Assembly (NCBI GenBank): GCA_028455995.1
Contig: JABELC010000004.1
Location: forward strand, 620,001-684,000
Direction: 5' to 3'
Origin: Scleromitrula shiraiana
Taxonomy: Eukaryota > Ascomycota > Leotiomycetes > Helotiales > Sclerotiniaceae
DNA length: 64,000 nt
The translations under genes and the position numbers were made by a program. Shown one piece after another: positions 1 through 11,952 of the stretch (the stretch's first letter is position 1; each line of letters starts with the position of its first letter). Under the pieces are notes generated by a model that saw nothing but the letters and a program-made list of their open reading frames with translations, did not search any database and had not been told where the DNA came from.

Positions 1-136
1 TATAGGAATAATTAGAACGAGATTGACAGAACTAATACCAAATTGTGGAAGAATGAGTTCTTCGAGGATACCAATTTCAGCTGTAAATATATTTTCATAG
101 ATTAGCACCAAAAAAATGAGGAAACGCACATATTAA

Positions 137-1123
137 TCAATTATTTGATTTGGCTCTTATTGTTGTGTGCGTATCTAAGGATTCGACGGGAGGATTTTCT
201 GCGTCAGGTGTTGTGTTTCTCGAGGAGCTTGAACTGTCTTCAGCAGCCTTCAAAGCTTCCAGCCTCTGTTTCTTCGCCTGTCTCTTGCTCAATTGTGGTG
301 CCCCATCTCCATCCCCACCCTTCTCCTCAGTCTTCCTCTTCCCCTTATTCTTTTCGCCCTTTTCTACCCCATTCTTAGCCCCATCCTTCTGAACGCTTCT
401 CTCCCCCCCATAAATAACATCCACCACGCCCCTAAAAGAACTCCTCTTAAGCCCCTCATTAACCACCACCGCCCTAGCATTATCACTCAACCCCTCCATC
501 CCCCTCTCCCTCCCTAGTCCCCAAACCCCCATCAAATTAACCACATCCGCCGGTCCCCGCACCCCCAATACCCCCCGCGCCTCACTACTAATCACAATCC
601 CTCTCCCCTTCGTCGCCCGAAATATCCCCAAACAGTTACTTATGAAATTCCTCCGCGCACTCGCGTCCTCCATCGTCGCTTGCGCGTAACATATCTCGAA
701 GCGGATGCCCCGGTTTACGGCCGTCATGAGGGGCTTAGGTTTAAAATGGAAGGGATAGCGCTGTGTGAGGTCGAGAGAGATGAGCGAGTGCTCGGAGAGG
801 CTGAGACACGCGGCGAGGAAGGCTTTTTCGGTGGTGGGACGCAGGGCGAGGATATCGTACGCGTTGGAGAGGGCGGGGAGACGGTGGTTGAGGGAGGGGT
901 CGGCGAGAACGAGGGTGCAGCGGCGGAGGAGGACGGTTTTGGAGGCGGTGGAGAAGGGGAGCGCGCTGGGTATGGGGTTGGTTATTTGGGATGGGAGAGG
1001 CCCGTTGTGGATGTGGTTGAGTGCTATGGTTCCGTAGCCTAGTTCTGATAGGAATGATATTGTTCTTTGGAGGTCGAGAGGTTCGATGGTAGGTGACCAA
1101 AGGATGTTAAGATCGTATAACAT
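137..1123 (-). CDS. RPP1: RNase P/MRP subunit p30 (Rpp1)
   Basis: Protein subunit shared by nuclear RNase P (tRNA 5' maturation) and RNase MRP (rRNA processing). Single exon, 328 aa. The N-terminus starts MLYDLNI and the first 230 residues keep the RNase P p30 TIM-barrel pattern: a segment on lead-in strands with LGYGTIALNH, then LDLTQRYPF, an FEICYAQAT strand and GRGIVISSEA near the C-terminal side of the domain. The tail (about residues 245-328) is lysine/glutamate-rich and low complexity, typical of the fungal proteins. The gene lies divergently to casein kinase 2 with 627 bp between start codons, so the two probably share a promoter region. Composition is odd: the coding strand is C-rich in its first half and G-rich in its second (see findings). 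Family call is firm. The symbol follows yeast usage. Confidence 0.9.
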   Translation of the reverse strand: MLYDLNILWSPTIEPLDLQRTISFLSELGYGTIALNHIHNGPLPSQITNPIPSALPFSTASKTVLLRRCTLVLADPSLNHRLPALSNAYDILALRPTTEKAFLAACLSLSEHSLISLDLTQRYPFHFKPKPLMTAVNRGIRFEICYAQATMEDASARRNFISNCLGIFRATKGRGIVISSEARGVLGVRGPADVVNLMGVWGLGRERGMEGLSDNARAVVVNEGLKRSSFRGVVDVIYGGERSVQKDGAKNGVEKGEKNKGKRKTEEKGGDGDGAPQLSKRQAKKQRLEALKAAEDSSSSSRNTTPDAENPPVESLDTHTTIRAKSNN

Positions 1124-1750
1124 TTTGTAGCGTCGCTTCTATTATCTTTCTCGGTGGTTCGGTTTTTCTTCTCTGATTCAAATCGTGGATTTGGCAATTG
1201 TGGTTTTGATCTCAAATTATTTGGTATGCAACAAAAAGTAGTGAATATTTAGTGAACCCCAGAGTCCAGACCAGCCGGATCAAAATATTCCAAGGTTTAG
1301 TCGGCTCTAGTAATCTTATTAGAAGGCTATCTCCAGCTAGTACATAAATCAAATACCTAGCCTTATGACTTTAAAGATTGCGACAGAAAAACTCCACATC
1401 AATTCTCAAATTTATTATTAGTCTTCAGCCTCGGCCGCATCCGCATTTTAAAGTGATTATTGCCTAAATATTAAGGCAACCAAAGCAAAATCCTTATTCC
1501 TTTAGCGCGGGGTGTGGGTTCCTTCGTCTTTAGACATCAAGAATTCGTAGCACATCAACAATCAGATCATCATTTTCTACAACATCACACAAGGTCATCT
1601 CGGAACCCTCGACGAAGACACCTCATACCTTTGAATCATTTATTTAGCAACTGGTCGACCCCCTCCTAATTTCCAGCTGCTGCCAAAAATCCCCACGCTC
1701 TTTCTTATCTGTTTTGCGCTGCGCCTTGCCCGTTGCAGGCCAGCTGCAAA
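1124..1750. promoter_or_regulatory. Divergent promoter region RPP1/CK2
   Basis: 627 bp between two divergent start codons. It is moderately AT-rich and must hold both leaders and promoters. One TGCAACA heptamer occurs at 1227-1233 but without the GA prefix of the desert array. No TATA box or other named element can be assigned with confidence. Confidence 0.5.
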
Positions 1751-3165
1751 ATGGCTCGCGTCTATGCCGATGTCAACCAACTGATGCCACGCGCATATTG
1801 GGATTATGATAGTGTAAATATTACTTGGGGCGTTTTGGAGAACTATGAAGTTGTGCGCAAGATTGGTAAGTTGGCAACACTGTCTTTATTCCATAATATT
1901 ACTTTTGTCTCTCGCATGCGTGCTTTTCGGTGTATGTGTATGTGTGTTTGTGTTGGTGTTGGTTACTGACCTTCGGATGATCCGCCATGTAGGACGAGGA
2001 AAATATTCGGAAGTTTTTGAAGGAATTAATGTCGCCAACTATCAAAAGTGTGTGATTAAGGTCTTAAAACCGGTTAAGAAGAAGAAGATCAAGAGAGAAA
2101 TCAAGATTCTACAGAACTTGTCTGGAGGTCCAAACATCGTCGCTCTTCTTGATGTGGTTAGGGATAGTCAAGTAAATCAGTCCTCTCCTTCGTCACCCGT
2201 CGACTTAACTCTTCTCAAAGCTGGGAAGGGAAAATCGGCCCTCACTGGTCTTGAACATCCAGAAAGTGAACATAACGACTCATGGTTAATGCAGAGCAAA
2301 ACACCGTCCCTAATCTTCGAATTCGTCAACAATACGGACTTTCGAAGCCTGTACCCTAAATTCGTTGATTACGATGTCCGTTTTTATATTTATGAGCTCT
2401 TGAAGGTAAGTGATCTAAAATCTTGGCCGAGATTATAATTACTAATTTTGTAAGGCATTGGACTTTTGTCACAGCAAGGGTATCATGCACCGTGATGTAA
2501 AGCCTCACAATGTCATGATTGATCACGAGAACCGAAAGGTATAAACATTTCCAATTATTTGTTTTCCTAAGCTGATGTTCATCTTTTTAGTTGAGACTCA
2601 TCGATTGGGGTCTTGCGGAATTTTATCATCAAGGCACAGAGTATAACGTCCGAGTTGCTTCCAGGTATTTCAAAGGACCAGAATTGCTCGTTGACTTTCA
2701 AGAGTATGATTACTCTTTAGACATGTGGTCTCTAGGTGCTATGTTCGCGTCAATGATATTCAGAAAAGAACCATTCTTCCATGGAAATAGCAACTCAGAT
2801 CAATTAGTAAAGATCGCTAAAGTACTCGGAACTGAAGACCTATTCGACTATCTCGACAAGTATGAGATTGAGCTCGATGCACAATATGATGATATTCTAG
2901 GTAGATTCCCAAAGAAGAACTGGCATAGTTTCGTCAACACTGAGAATCAACGATTTGTTACCAACGAGGCCATCGATTTCTTGGATAAACTTCTCCGATA
3001 TGACCACCAGGTATATGATTTCGTTCTACTTTCCTACTGAACACAAAAAGACTAACATCAGAATAGGAACGTTTGACTGCAAAGGAAGCCATGGCCCATC
3101 CATTCTTCGCACCTATTCGCGCCGATGAGCAAGCCGCTCGCAATGTCCCAACTCCTACTTCATGA
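1751..3165 (+). CDS. CKA1: Casein kinase 2 catalytic subunit alpha
   Basis: Constitutive Ser/Thr kinase acting with a beta subunit in nucleus and cytosol. Five exons fit the frame: 1751-1865, 1993-2405, 2455-2538, 2591-3010, 3067-3165, giving 376 aa. Start MARVYADVN is chosen over an upstream in-frame Met at 1733 because it matches CK2 N-termini. Visible motifs: glycine loop GRGKYSEVFEG, basic cluster KPVKKKKIKRE, catalytic HRDVKPHNVMID, and DWGLAEFYH, the CK2-specific DWG in place of DFG. The C-terminus reads RLTAKEAMAHPFF. Odd: about 40 residues, polar and Ser-rich, are inserted at roughly residues 95-138 between LLDVV and KTPSLIFEFVNN, where animal CK2 has a short loop; yeast Cka1 is also known to carry an insertion. 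Identity is certain. Confidence 0.96.
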
Positions 3166-3823
3166 TTATTGCCTATACCCAACACCACTTAATTACCCGG
3201 CCCTGCCACATGAATCCGATCCCCGAATCTCCATGAGCAAGTCCAATTCTGAATAGCATTAGGTCATGGCTACGACACCATGCTTTACTTCCAACTTTCA
3301 TCCCATCATCAGCCGGGGGTTACTTTGTACTTTACCTTCATACATCGATTATCAAAACTATGGGGTTGTCCATTTTAAGGGGAAAACTTTGAGAATGAAT
3401 GATGGGGGTCTGGCGTTAATAATGCTTTTTTTACATGACTGAACTTGCATACCCTCTGCTACTACATTCCTTCAAGCATTGAGTCTTATTAATGCAACTT
3501 GTAGATAGATTGAATCAACGCAAGATTTGTGTTAGATCATTAAGTTTCTATATATGATTTATGTGCAATGATGTTTTTTCGTTTTCTTCATCAATCTCTT
3601 CTCCAGATTTACTCTTTACAGGGATATTGTTGTTGTACAGTGGACCAGCCGGGGACGGAGAATCTAATGTTATCCGCTCCCGCTCACTGACCTCCAACCT
3701 TTAAAAAGGAAATCAACAACGGCAACGGATTGGTACTACTTTTCCTCTCCCGTTCAAAAACACTCATGCCAATCGTGTTGTAACATACCAAGTAATGTGT
3801 AGAACCGAATCTGGATTTTTATA
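3166..3823. other. Intergenic, CK2 to Zn2Cys6 factor
   Basis: 658 bp between two tandem + strand genes. It should contain the CK2 3' UTR and the promoter and leader of the transcription factor. No ORF, repeat or RNA gene stands out. Confidence 0.5.
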
Positions 3824-6800
3824 ATGTCTCCTACCACCAATCATGCGAGCACATCTCACTTAGGGTCTAGAGCTTGTAAGACATGTGCACTAGCAAAAGC
3901 AAAATGCGTACCCCGAGTAGGTGGAATCGACGCAAAATGTGAAAGGTAAGTATCGTTAATGCATGTATACTGAGAGGATATTAATAACAATTATAGATGT
4001 CATCGATTAAAAAAAGAATGTGTGTTACAGAATCCAACAATTCGGGTTCGGAAACCAAAGAAAACAACGTATGGTTAATCATTTTATATGGGTTGTTCTC
4101 TGTATTGTTCTCTGAAGAATCTAGTCTAATTTTCTTACTCAAGTCGAGTATCAAAATTGGAAGAAAAACTCGATGGGATTGTATCGCTCTTACAGGAGCA
4201 AAAACGCTCTACTCCAAGTCCCCAAGATGTGATATCAGGATACATATCACCACCAACCACTCAAGCATCCGCAACCCAAGCTACTGAACCCCCCATCATT
4301 CCCTCTGGATCTTCACCCCCTCTTTCAAATCCCCATTTCTCCTATCCAACAATAAACCCACCCGATTCAACAACACCCCTCCAGCAGCCCACCTCCCCGA
4401 AAAATATCCCCCCCTCCCCCATCCTACCCCGCCCAACCCTCACCACCCCCCCAATCTCCAAACGCCAGTCCGTCTATACAGTCAGCACAAACGCCAACCT
4501 CGCCGCCCATTCCCACCTCGATCTGCGCCCCAGCCCCTCCGAAACCTCCACGCTAATCTCCCTCTACCGGGAAGAAATGACGCCTAAATTCCCCTTCGTA
4601 GTGATCGAGTTCAAAGAGGGCCAATCGGAAATCGAATGGATGAGGGAGAAGCCGGTGCTGGGGAAAGTGGTACTGATGGCGGCTAGTTATTATAACTTGC
4701 CGAGACAGACGCTGTATGATGTTGAGGTTGTGAGGGAGTTTACAGAGAGGATTATGGGGAGGGGGGAGAAGACTTTGGAGCTGTTGCAGGGGATTTTGGT
4801 TTTTTGTGCTTGGTTTGTTCTTTTTTTATTTGCTTTTTCTTTTCTTCTATACGCTACAGGAACTCTCTTGCGCGTGTATGTATGCGCCTATATGATAGCT
4901 AATAAGTTAATCTTCTAGGTATCACTATCACTGTCTAGGTCACCCACAACTCAACAATCTTCTTGGATTAGCAGTTGCATTAGTCGGAGATCTAGGACTC
5001 AACAAAGCACCCACGGCCAACAAGTTTCAATATCCATTTGGACATAGTCGTGCGACGGCGGGGGATTTCACGAGAAGAAGTATGGAGCAGAGGAGAGCTT
5101 TGGCGGGATGTTTTTATTTAACTTCTATGTACTACTTCATTCCGCTTTTCTTTTTTCCGTTCTCACTTCTCTTATCATTGCTCTTCCTACTCTCGCGAAA
5201 AGTTTTTAATCTTACTCAACGAGGCTAACAATAATTTTGAAAATCAGGGTATCAACAGGTTTCCAACGCATAGAAGCAATGCGATATCCCACCCATCTAG
5301 ACGAATGTCTTCAGATTCTCTCCAAAGAACAAGAATACCCTACCGATACTCTCCTCGTCGAATTAGTAAAAATCACCCACCTAGGAGAGAAAATCGTGCA
5401 TACCCTTCAGAGCTCGATGTCAGATGAGGTGAGGATTCCTAGTGTTTTGCAGTTGGGGGCTTTTAAGGCGGAGCTGGATGAGATGAAGAGGGGGATTCCG
5501 GAGGTGTGGAGGGGGAATGGTATGTTGGATTTTTTTCTTTTCTTTTTCTTTTTTTTTTTTTGCTTTGATTTGTTTGATTTGGTTTGATTTATAAAGGGCA
5601 GAAGAGGGGAAGGAAGGGGGGATGGTTGGGAATACGATACGATACGATACGATTGGATAGTTGTATGAGTTAACATGTGATATAAACAGTACTCCTCCTA
5701 ATGCACCACCACGTATCCACAATCCGTCTCTACGAAATAGCACTAACACCGACCTGGACCCCCGTCCCCAGCAGCACAATTCCCTCTCTCCCCTCTTCCC
5801 ATCCCTCAACAACAACAACAACGCACCCCCACCTCCAAGCCCTCTACACCCTCCTCACACAAACAACAAGCCTCCTTTCGCTCACCCTCTCCCTCCCCTC
5901 CTCTACCTACCTCTCCTCCCCCCTAACACCCTGGTCCCTACTCGCATACGCCCTCATGATACTAGCACGGCTTTCATTCTATCGGCATCCGGAACTGCCG
6001 GGATGGAATGGGGAGTTTGTGAGGGGGGTGTGCGATTTGAGTGGTGTGCTTGGGGAGTTGGCGGTGAGGAATGAAGGGGCGAAGTTTGTTGGTGGGGATG
6101 GGGGTAATAGGAATGGTGGTAATGATGGAGCAGGGAAAAGAAGGAATGGAGAAGGAGGGGATGGGGATGGGGATGGGGATGGGGATGGGGATGGGGATGG
6201 GGATGGGGATGGGGATGGGGAGATAAGAGAGGGAAGGGGAGGAGGTGATAGGGGTTTGTGGAATGGGAAGATAGAGGGGTGGACGGATCGGTTTGATAGG
6301 TTTGCGAGGAAGATCCGGATGGTGAGGGGGTGGTATGATGGGAAGGTTCAGGGGGAGAGGGATAGGGAAAAGGACAAGGAAAAAGAAAAAGAAAAAGAAA
6401 GAGAAGTCGATGATACGAGATTAAACGTAGATGCTCACGGGGCTTTGAGTTCGAGTATTACTCTAGTGTCAGATACGAGTGAAGGACATGGACATGCTAG
6501 AGATTTAAACGCATGCGCCAACGCCAATCACAATCACGACCACGACCACAATCACGATCACAATCACAATCTCCCTCCTCTTCCATTACCTTTACCGCCA
6601 ATTTCATCGCAACTACACCATCATCATCAACATCATCAACAAAACCCCCAACAAAACCCCCACCAACAACAACAACAGGACCCCCTAAACCCATCCACAG
6701 AAATCCCACCATCAAATCCAAACATCGACGTCTGGCCCGGCACAGCCGAGCAAAATCTCAATCTCAATCTCAATCTCAATCTCGATAATTTGATGGATTG

Positions 6801-6900
6801 GGGCGGAAACTGGGACTGGGATTGGGATTGGGACTGGGATTGGAGTATGGGGATGGGGATGGGTGGGGGGTTTCTTGATGGTGGTGGTGGGGGGTTTTGA
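3824..6900 (+). CDS. Zn2Cys6 transcription factor, repetitive tail
   Basis: Fungal binuclear-cluster regulator. Six exons fit: 3824-3945, 3997-4068, 4144-4812, 4919-5128, 5248-5519, 5690-6900, giving 851 aa. The cluster is near the N-terminus: ACKTC, six residues, C, then KCERC, six residues, C, followed by a basic linker and a short coiled coil (VSKLEEKLDGIVSLLQEQ). The middle has the usual fungal-specific region: AWYHYHCLGHPQLNNLLGLA, FQRIEAMRYP, and an MHHHVSTIRLYEIAL helix. Exons 2-6 were joined because each junction restores this conserved reading. The last 300 residues are extreme low complexity: Gly-Asp runs from a GGGGAT repeat (about 6157-6220), Lys-Glu runs, His-Asp/His-Asn, poly-Gln, Asn-Leu repeats and Trp-Asp repeats near the C-terminus. 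Target genes are unknown and no cluster partners surround it. Confidence 0.88.
6157..6220 (+). repeat. GGGGAT hexanucleotide repeat in coding exon
   Basis: About ten tandem GGGGAT units inside the last exon of the Zn2Cys6 factor, read as Gly-Asp. The period is six, so unit gain or loss keeps the frame. Confidence 0.95.
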
Positions 6901-7579
6901 TGGGAGGGGGGGTTTGTTTGTGATGGGATGTTTGATTCGGGGGGGAGGGATTGCGTAGTTAGGATGGGATGGATGGGATTGGATGTGAGAAGAAACATCC
7001 TATTCATTAGCCAGCTCTTGAGTTTTATACTGAGATTCCACGGTCATATATATTAGTTGATAGTAATACGAATCCAAATCCAAATCCAAATCCGGATCCG
7101 AATCCGAATCCGAATCGATGTATTCCACATATTCGCTCAATTAATTTAGTTGATAATTGAGTAGACTTTACAATCATGAGATGGTTTGTATTTCATTTCA
7201 TTTCATCTCGAAAAGAGCGAGGAAATTGGAAGCAGAGATTGCAATTTTTCATATCTTTCCTCCCTTCCTTCCTCTTCCCGTGTATGTTATATAACGTATA
7301 ATAATGCATAATGCATAGTCCATAAAATCATAATTCATCATTCATCATTCATCATTCATCAAATCCGCTCAATTCCTCAAATAAGAATAAGAAAAAGAAA
7401 AAGTCAGAGAAAAGGAAAAAGTAAAAGTAAAAGAGGAAAAAGTAAACGCTACATCATATCATACCCGCTTGCTCGCTCGCGCTCTCTCTCCAACTAAACC
7501 AAGCAGCTAACGAAATCAACCCCGTCAACCCAAATAAAAATACCCAACTTGAGTCTCCAAAATCAAAACTACAACCCCC
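6901..7579. other. Convergent intergenic region with short repeats
   Basis: 679 bp between two 3' ends. It holds short tandem runs: AATCCA/AATCCG near 7070-7115, ATTCATC near 7335-7360 and AAAAGT near 7415-7445. No gene is visible. It should contain both 3' UTRs. Confidence 0.5.
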
Positions 7580-9722
7580 TCAACGATAAAGACCCACATT
7601 CGGATATTTCCTCCCATCAACCCCCCTAACCGGACTCACCGCCCTTCTCTCCCTATCCCTATCCCTAAAACTTCTATTTTCAAATTCCCTGTCTCTCTCT
7701 CTATCCCTCTCCCTATCCCTATCCCTCTCTCTCTCCCTTTCCCTCTCCCTATCAGCTCTCATCCGCCGCGTGGATACTTCTTCATGACTACTATGTCTCG
7801 TTTGTAATCTTGGTCGTTCCCTCCTCTTGTAATCCCTCTCTCTATCTCTATCTCTATCCCTATCTCTGCTCTCTCTTTCTCTGCTTTCCCGCTCATCTCT
7901 TTCTCTTTCTCTCTCTCGATCTCTTTCGATATCAATTCTTTCCTCTCGACTATGTCTTCTACTTCCCTGACCCTCTCTCACTGGTGTAGAGTTTCCGCTC
8001 GCTCCACCACCAGCGCTAGTCATCCCCGCCCCCTCCCCCCTCCTCCCCCCATTCCTCCACATCTCCGCAATATCGCTCAAATCCCTCCATTTAACCCCAC
8101 CCCTAGTATCACTCCTTTCTCCCCTCTCCCCCTCCCTCTTCCTCCTCCCCATCAAAAACGGCGCACTCAACTTCCCATTCAAATCAATCGGAATAGGATA
8201 AGCCCCCCGTCTCACCTTCTCCTCAATATCCCTCTGTCTCTCCCTCTCCCTCTCCCCGGGCCTCCCCAGCCCCTCCGTCACCGGACTCGGCACCGTACTC
8301 CCCGGCGCCGTCGCCGGAAACGCATGCGCAAAATGCGAACGCGAATTACCACCACCATCTAGCGGTTCCGCACCCCTCGGTACGTGAAAGCTCCGCGGAC
8401 GACGATGTTCTGCGCGTGCGTTTAGGGGATTGGCGCGGGTTTTGGGGGAGGGGTCGGTTTCGAGCTCGGAATCGGAGGTTACGCTTGTGACGCTTTCGGA
8501 GGAGGAGGGTTCAGAGACGGACGGCGCGCGGCGTGCTTGTCGGGGGTGACTGTGGCGACGTGGGTGAGTGGTGTGAGTGTGCACGGATGGGTGGTATGTG
8601 TGGTGGGGTTCCGCATCATGACGATGTGGAACGAAGGATTCATCTGGGGAGGCGGGAGAACTTAGGTTGGGGAAACTGCGATGACGAGATCGGGGTAGAC
8701 GAGTTGAGTAGGTTTCTTCTGGGGCAAGAAATTGTCGTACTCGATGAGTGGGTGATCTATTGAGTGATGGTCGTTGAGGACGAGAAGAAACGTGGGAATA
8801 GGGGATAGGACGAGATGAGCGATGTGCGGCAGGTTCGAAATAGCTGCTATGGGGATTGTTGTTGGTGCTACTGCTTGTAGGAGGTGGATTGGTTGGAACC
8901 CTCGGTGAAGGTGAAGGCCGTACGTGTACATATGTAGGTTGAACTTTAGGACGTGGTGGTAGATCTGGCATTGGTAATTCCTCTTCTTCATTTGGAGTAG
9001 CATGTTGGCGTAATTTCTCCGCACAACTTCTATGCCATTTCTCTATCTCTGCATCAGGTACAAGTGGAAAAGCTTCCTTGGGTAATTCGATTGGGAATCT
9101 TTCGCCTGTATCTGGATTCTTAATCTCGAAATCTCGAACTGCAGTTTGAATGAATGGAACGTGTTCCTCTGGCCCCAAAAGTATTTCTATTGACTGCCAT
9201 TTCACGAATCCTTTCACAGTAAGACATGGTATCGAAGGAGGTGCGAAAGGATTTTTGGTAGGTTGTAAAGTATGCTCGCAGCCTATCGAAGCATAAATCC
9301 AAGATATAGAAGGATGTGTCGTATCCACAAAGAGTGCTATTGTAAAGAAAACATCAGTATATATTGGTGAGATAATATATCAGTTGGTAGTGAGGGGAAC
9401 CTGAGAATCTTACAATCATAGTTTCCACCCACAGCTTTATAGAAATGCGCCAATTTCTCTGGAGTTAAACATTCTTCTTCTTTATTTCCAATATTCTCTA
9501 TCTGCGACAGTCATTACCATTAGTAAATGAAGATATATATGAATGTAAATTGTATAAATGTTGATGAATGTTTCTTACAATATAATTTGCGATACCCCTC
9601 AATAGAGCATCTAGGACTTTAGTTGGATTCTTATCTGCACCAAATAAATATCCATAGTATTCTTTCGGATCCACGTTCGGCGTTTGAGTTTGAGTTTGAG
9701 TTTGAGGTTGAGGTTGCGCCAT
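7580..9722 (-). CDS. DUF7514-type protein with Arg/Glu/Asp-rich tail
   Basis: Conserved filamentous-fungal protein of unknown function. The DUF7514 name is from recollection. Three exons in gene order: 9722-9579, 9501-9414, 9336-7580, giving 662 aa. The N-terminal domain (about residues 15-190) carries DPKEYYGYLFGADKNPT, LTPEKLAHFYKAVGGNYD, SISWIYASIGCEHTLQPT, GFVKWQSIEILLGPEEH and an ELPKEAFPL motif, as in other members. The rest is disordered: Ser/Pro/His-rich, then a C-terminal 130 residues of alternating Arg-Glu and Arg-Asp dipeptides like the RE/RD tails of splicing-associated proteins. The start follows a Gln-Pro/Gln-Thr stretch from a TTTGAG repeat. A role in RNA metabolism is only suggested by the tail. 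Confidence 0.82.
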
Positions 9723-10976
9723 GATGAAGAAGAAGAAGAAGAAGAAAAAATAAAATCCTATGTATTTGAGAAGTTGATAAATTTCTTGAAGGTAGGATTC
9801 AGTTGATCAATAAGTAATGAGATTTCCTTCTCATGTCGAAGTTTTGAAAATGTATACTTAGGTATTGTTGTGTTCGCTATTTCTTGCAAACTGGCTATTT
9901 CTTGTAATAAGTTGCAATGCAAGCAAGGTGGGTGTTTCCTTCAAGGTTGCCCACCACATGGAAAGAATCATTCGTGAATCGAAATTCGAATTATAAAATT
10001 TCTGTACAAACAATGACAACAATGACAACAATAACAACAATTACAACAATGACAACAAATTTCTTTTTAAATCTTTCCCTTCCTTGCTATATTATATGTA
10101 TTGTATTACTGGGCAAATTCCCAATAACAATTTCTGAAGTTTTCTATCAGTTAGTCATGTCATAACCTGCCTGACCTTAACTAATAAATAACATTGCCTT
10201 ATTAGTTCTCCAAATCCATACTTCCGTACTTCATATACCTTGCCATTTTGGTTGGGCATGAGTTGGCAGCGTTGGCAGCAAACAGGCTGATTTTGCCGTG
10301 AATGGATGGGATGGGATGGATGGATCTTGGTCAAAATTGAGAGGCGGTGAATTGTGGATTATTTTTTGATTATTTTATTCTTCTTTTATTCTTTTATTAT
10401 TCATGACCTTGCGCATTTCTATTTGAATAAGTACATACAATACTTCTGTATAATTACTTAGGTTATTATTATACTGTCATGTCAGTATCTACATACTATG
10501 TATTTATGACCGTAATATAGCTCACCAAGGCAAAGAGAAGGCAGGTCTTTAAGTTGGTCTCTCTCTCTCTCTCAAAAAAAAAAAAAAAAAAAAACCTATC
10601 CATTATACTTCCGTATGTATATTTTTATCCATATCCCCCCATCCCTTCGCTTCATTTATTTAATATACCAATATGCTTCCTAGCCCTAAATACCCATGAA
10701 ACCATCCTCTCCCCTTTTCTCTTCCTCTTCCTTCATAACATACGAAGAAAATAGAATGCCTCATGGAAAACCCTCATATTTAAACGCGCTGTATTGAATA
10801 TTCTTGGATTTGTTTGTTGCTGGGGTGCTTTGCACGGGGTTTATAGGCTGAGAGGTTATATGTATAATAGTGGCAGAAGATCAGTGGGTCTTGATATAGA
10901 GAAGGCGTTTATATCATATCCATATCCATATCCATATCCATATCCATATCCATATCCGTGTTATCCTTATTCTATA
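9723..10976. other. Gene-free stretch with simple repeats
   Basis: 1.25 kb upstream of the DUF7514-type gene. It contains an ACAATGACA/ACAATAACA run near 10010-10055, a CT run followed by a poly-A tract of about 20 near 10561-10595, and a CATATC hexanucleotide array near 10914-10957. No supported gene. Confidence 0.6.
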
Positions 10977-11952
10977 CTCGGTTAAATTAAAATTGAAGCA
11001 CGCGCCAATTACCGAAAACCCTCAAAATCGACGATTTTATATAAATCACCTCTTACGCCAACGTGAATAAATCGATTATTTATTTATAGAATTATTTAAG
11101 ATATTAAATAAAGATTATTTTTATATTAAAATATCTATTATTAAAATTTAAAAATTAAATAATGATTTTAAAATTTATGATATTTATTTAAATATAAAGT
11201 AAAAATCATATAAAAATACTATAATTTTAAATTGATTTAAATCAAATAAATTACTATATTAAAAAATAATGAAGATATATATGAATATATAAAAGAAAAA
11301 CTTTTATTTAATATAAATATTATATATTAAAATATAATATAATAGTCTTAAAAAATCGAAGTTTTAAAAGTATTTTTAATTCGTTAAAATCTTTAAAAAT
11401 CTTAATAATTTATTCAAATCAAAATTATATTAAATAAAATTTTAATATAATAATTATGAGGATATAAATTATCATATATAAAAATTTGAAATGATTTTAA
11501 TGATTTTTAAAAATCGAAGTTATAGTAATGCTTAATGCTTGTAAACATTATATATACTTTTTTTAACTTTATTATATTATATTTTTTATGTATCTTTAAT
11601 ATATATAATATTTATATTAAATAGAAGTCTGTTTTTTATATATTCATATATATTTTTATTATTTTTTAATATGGTAATTTATTTGATTTAAATCAAGTTA
11701 AAAATATTGTATTTTTATATGATTTTTACTTTATATTTAATTAAATATTATAAATTTTAAAATTATTATTTAATCTTTATATATTAATAGCAAAAACTTC
11801 AATATAAAAATAATTTCTATTCAAAATTGTAAATAATTTTATAAATAATTGATCGATTTATTTACGTCGGCGTAAGAGGTGATTTATATAAAATCTTCGA
11901 TTTTGAGGGTTTTTCGGTAATTTGCGCGTGCTTCAATTTTAATTTAACCGAG
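10977..11952. mobile_element. 976-bp AT-rich foldback element, TA-flanked
   Basis: The left end CTCGGTTAAATT and the right end AATTTAACCGAG are exact inverted copies, and each is bordered by TA (10975-10976 and 11953-11954), as for Tc1/mariner-type insertion. The match runs far inside. About 115 bp are near-identical, with differences mostly C/T or G/A. A weaker AT-rich match then continues to about 11365 on the left and about 11510 on the right, leaving a loop of roughly 140 bp. No ORF for a transposase is present. The AT-rich interior resembles repeat-induced point mutation. Best read as a non-autonomous long-TIR (MITE or foldback) copy. Confidence 0.85.
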
